A stretch of DNA of 64,000 nt from Amycolatopsis xylanica (lineage in GTDB: Bacteria > Actinomycetota > Actinomycetes > Mycobacteriales > Pseudonocardiaceae), in contig NZ_FNON01000011.1 in assembly GCF_900107045.1 (NCBI RefSeq), forward strand, positions 186,001-250,000, read 5' to 3'. Below, piece by piece: positions 63,390 through 64,000 of this stretch (position 1 is its first letter; each line of letters begins with the position of its first letter). The notes under the pieces were generated by a model, which saw only the letters and a program-made list of their open reading frames with translations, made no database searches and was not told the origin of the DNA. The position numbers and the translations under genes are program-made.

Positions 63390-64000
63390 ATGTCCATAAC
63401 GGACACCCCACCGGTGGTGCGCACCGCGCCGAAACCGGCACGCAAGGTGCCACGCAAGCCCAAACCCGCGCCGGGCTCACGCAAGCTGAGCCCGTTGCGG
63501 CTGCTCGGCTCGGGTATCGTCTGGCTGTTCACCGCCGGCAACCTGCTCGTGCTGTACTGGCTGGTCACCGCGGCGTTCAAGACACCGGTGGAGATCTTCA
63601 CCAAGCCGTTCGCCCTGCCGTATCAATGGTTCAAGCAGGGCAAGCCGTTCCGGAACTTCGTCTACGCCTGGAACAACGCGGGCTTCGGCGACGCGGTGAC
63701 CACCACGGTAGTCCTGGTCGGACTGTCCACTGTGGTGACTGTGGCGGTGTCGGCGCCGGCAGCGTACGCGTTGACGCGGCTCGGCAAACGCGGCTCGAAC
63801 GGGATCACGAACTTCGTCGCCATCGGCATGGGCGTGCCGTTCCAGACGGTGATCATCCCGCTGTTCGTGGTGCTGTCCAAGCTGCACATGGACAACGAGT
63901 ACGGGTTGTTCGTGGTGTACGTGGCGTTGTCGATCCCGTTCACCGTGTTCCTGCTGACCGGGTTCTTCCGCTCGCTGCCGGACGAGCTGGAGGAGGCCGC
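63390..64000 (+). CDS. Sugar ABC transporter permease (MalG-type), 3' truncated by window
   Basis: An ATG at 63390 with GAGGGAG upstream opens a frame that runs off the end after about 203 codons. The product has a proline- and lysine-rich cytoplasmic start (residues 1-35), a first helix (LLGSGIVWLFTAGNLLVLYW) followed by LVTAAFKTPVEIF, further helices, and the beginning of the EAA motif (LPDELEEAA) at the very end. It is the second permease of the importer, 19 bases after the first. Confidence 0.93.
   Translation, partial: MSITDTPPVVRTAPKPARKVPRKPKPAPGSRKLSPLRLLGSGIVWLFTAGNLLVLYWLVTAAFKTPVEIFTKPFALPYQWFKQGKPFRNFVYAWNNAGFGDAVTTTVVLVGLSTVVTVAVSAPAAYALTRLGKRGSNGITNFVAIGMGVPFQTVIIPLFVVLSKLHMDNEYGLFVVYVALSIPFTVFLLTGFFRSLPDELEEA

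Noticed and set aside
1..64000. tRNA, rRNA, riboswitch or prophage genes
   Set aside because: I looked for CCA-ended cloverleaf segments, conserved rRNA cores, known riboswitch cores and integrase or capsid motifs and saw none; a covariance-model search would be needed to exclude small RNAs. The encapsulin shell is HK97-like but is part of a cargo operon and not a phage.

Overview
The window reads as chromosomal DNA of a high-GC actinomycete, most likely a Pseudonocardiales genus such as Amycolatopsis. The support is the uniform GC-rich codon use, many GTG starts and overlapping stop/start pairs, F420-type and E. coli-length ArgG proteins of actinobacterial character, an encapsulin, CsbD, DUF3140 and DUF6328 stress proteins, and a wealth of stand-alone TetR, LysR, GntR, HxlR and LAL regulators. 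About 58 protein genes are supported. I see no rRNA, tRNA, CRISPR array, transposase or phage gene. The first gene (rifampin phosphotransferase-like) and the last (sugar ABC permease) run off the ends.

Layout. 1-7156: the rph 3' end, an NB-ARC/TPR regulator, a P450, an F420-type oxidoreductase, a DinB-like protein and a secreted propeller protein. 7206-10446: a GMC oxidoreductase and aldehyde dehydrogenase pair behind a KstR-like operator. 10439-14953: a fused indolepyruvate:ferredoxin oxidoreductase divergent from an Lrp/AsnC regulator, then an anti-sigma-type ATPase. 14928-18008: a reverse-strand operon of 2OG-Fe oxygenase, MetY-like sulfhydrylase and hydrolase. 18041-26987: a flavin monooxygenase/TetR pair, a 45-residue Cys-tailed peptide, a LAL regulator, an amidohydrolase, and LysR/PfpI/DoxX. 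26988-33186: primary-metabolism genes outside their usual context (trpB, trpA, gntR, enolase, argG), separated by palindromic repeats. 33183-37657: secreted propeller protein, a lipoprotein/29-aa peptide/DUF6766 operon, CsbD, VOC, TetR. 37713-43968: two-component system divergent from an ABC/FtsX exporter, then a YdcF-like protein. 43986-47760: DipZ-like protein, a CGNR regulator and a tannase-like esterase that share one operator motif. 47819-50586: stress-gene cluster ending in a hemerythrin-encapsulin operon. 50576-56595: HxlR/flavin monooxygenase and a PaoABC-like molybdenum dehydrogenase with a TetR. 56596-57522: gene-free palindrome-rich region. 57523-64000: sugar operon (SIS, ROK kinase, PfkB kinase, class II aldolase, ABC transporter) resembling amino-sugar/tagatose-phosphate catabolism.

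Three signals cut across the genes. First, a 46-base palindrome (family A) occurs six times intact and once split by 249 bp flanked by CTAG, usually within 15 bases of stop codons; a 22-base palindrome (family B) occurs six times. Second, at least five stress genes or operons carry promoters of the form GTTT, 15-17 bases, GGGTAA/T/G, with the -10 often exactly nine bases from the start codon, suggesting a sigma-B-type regulon with near-leaderless mRNAs; it includes the encapsulin operon. Third, DipZ, the CGNR protein and the esterase share a GTNACC, NNTCTGANN, GGTNAY operator overlapping their -10 regions, which looks like a small undescribed regulon. Functions are inferred from recognised family motifs, not from searches.
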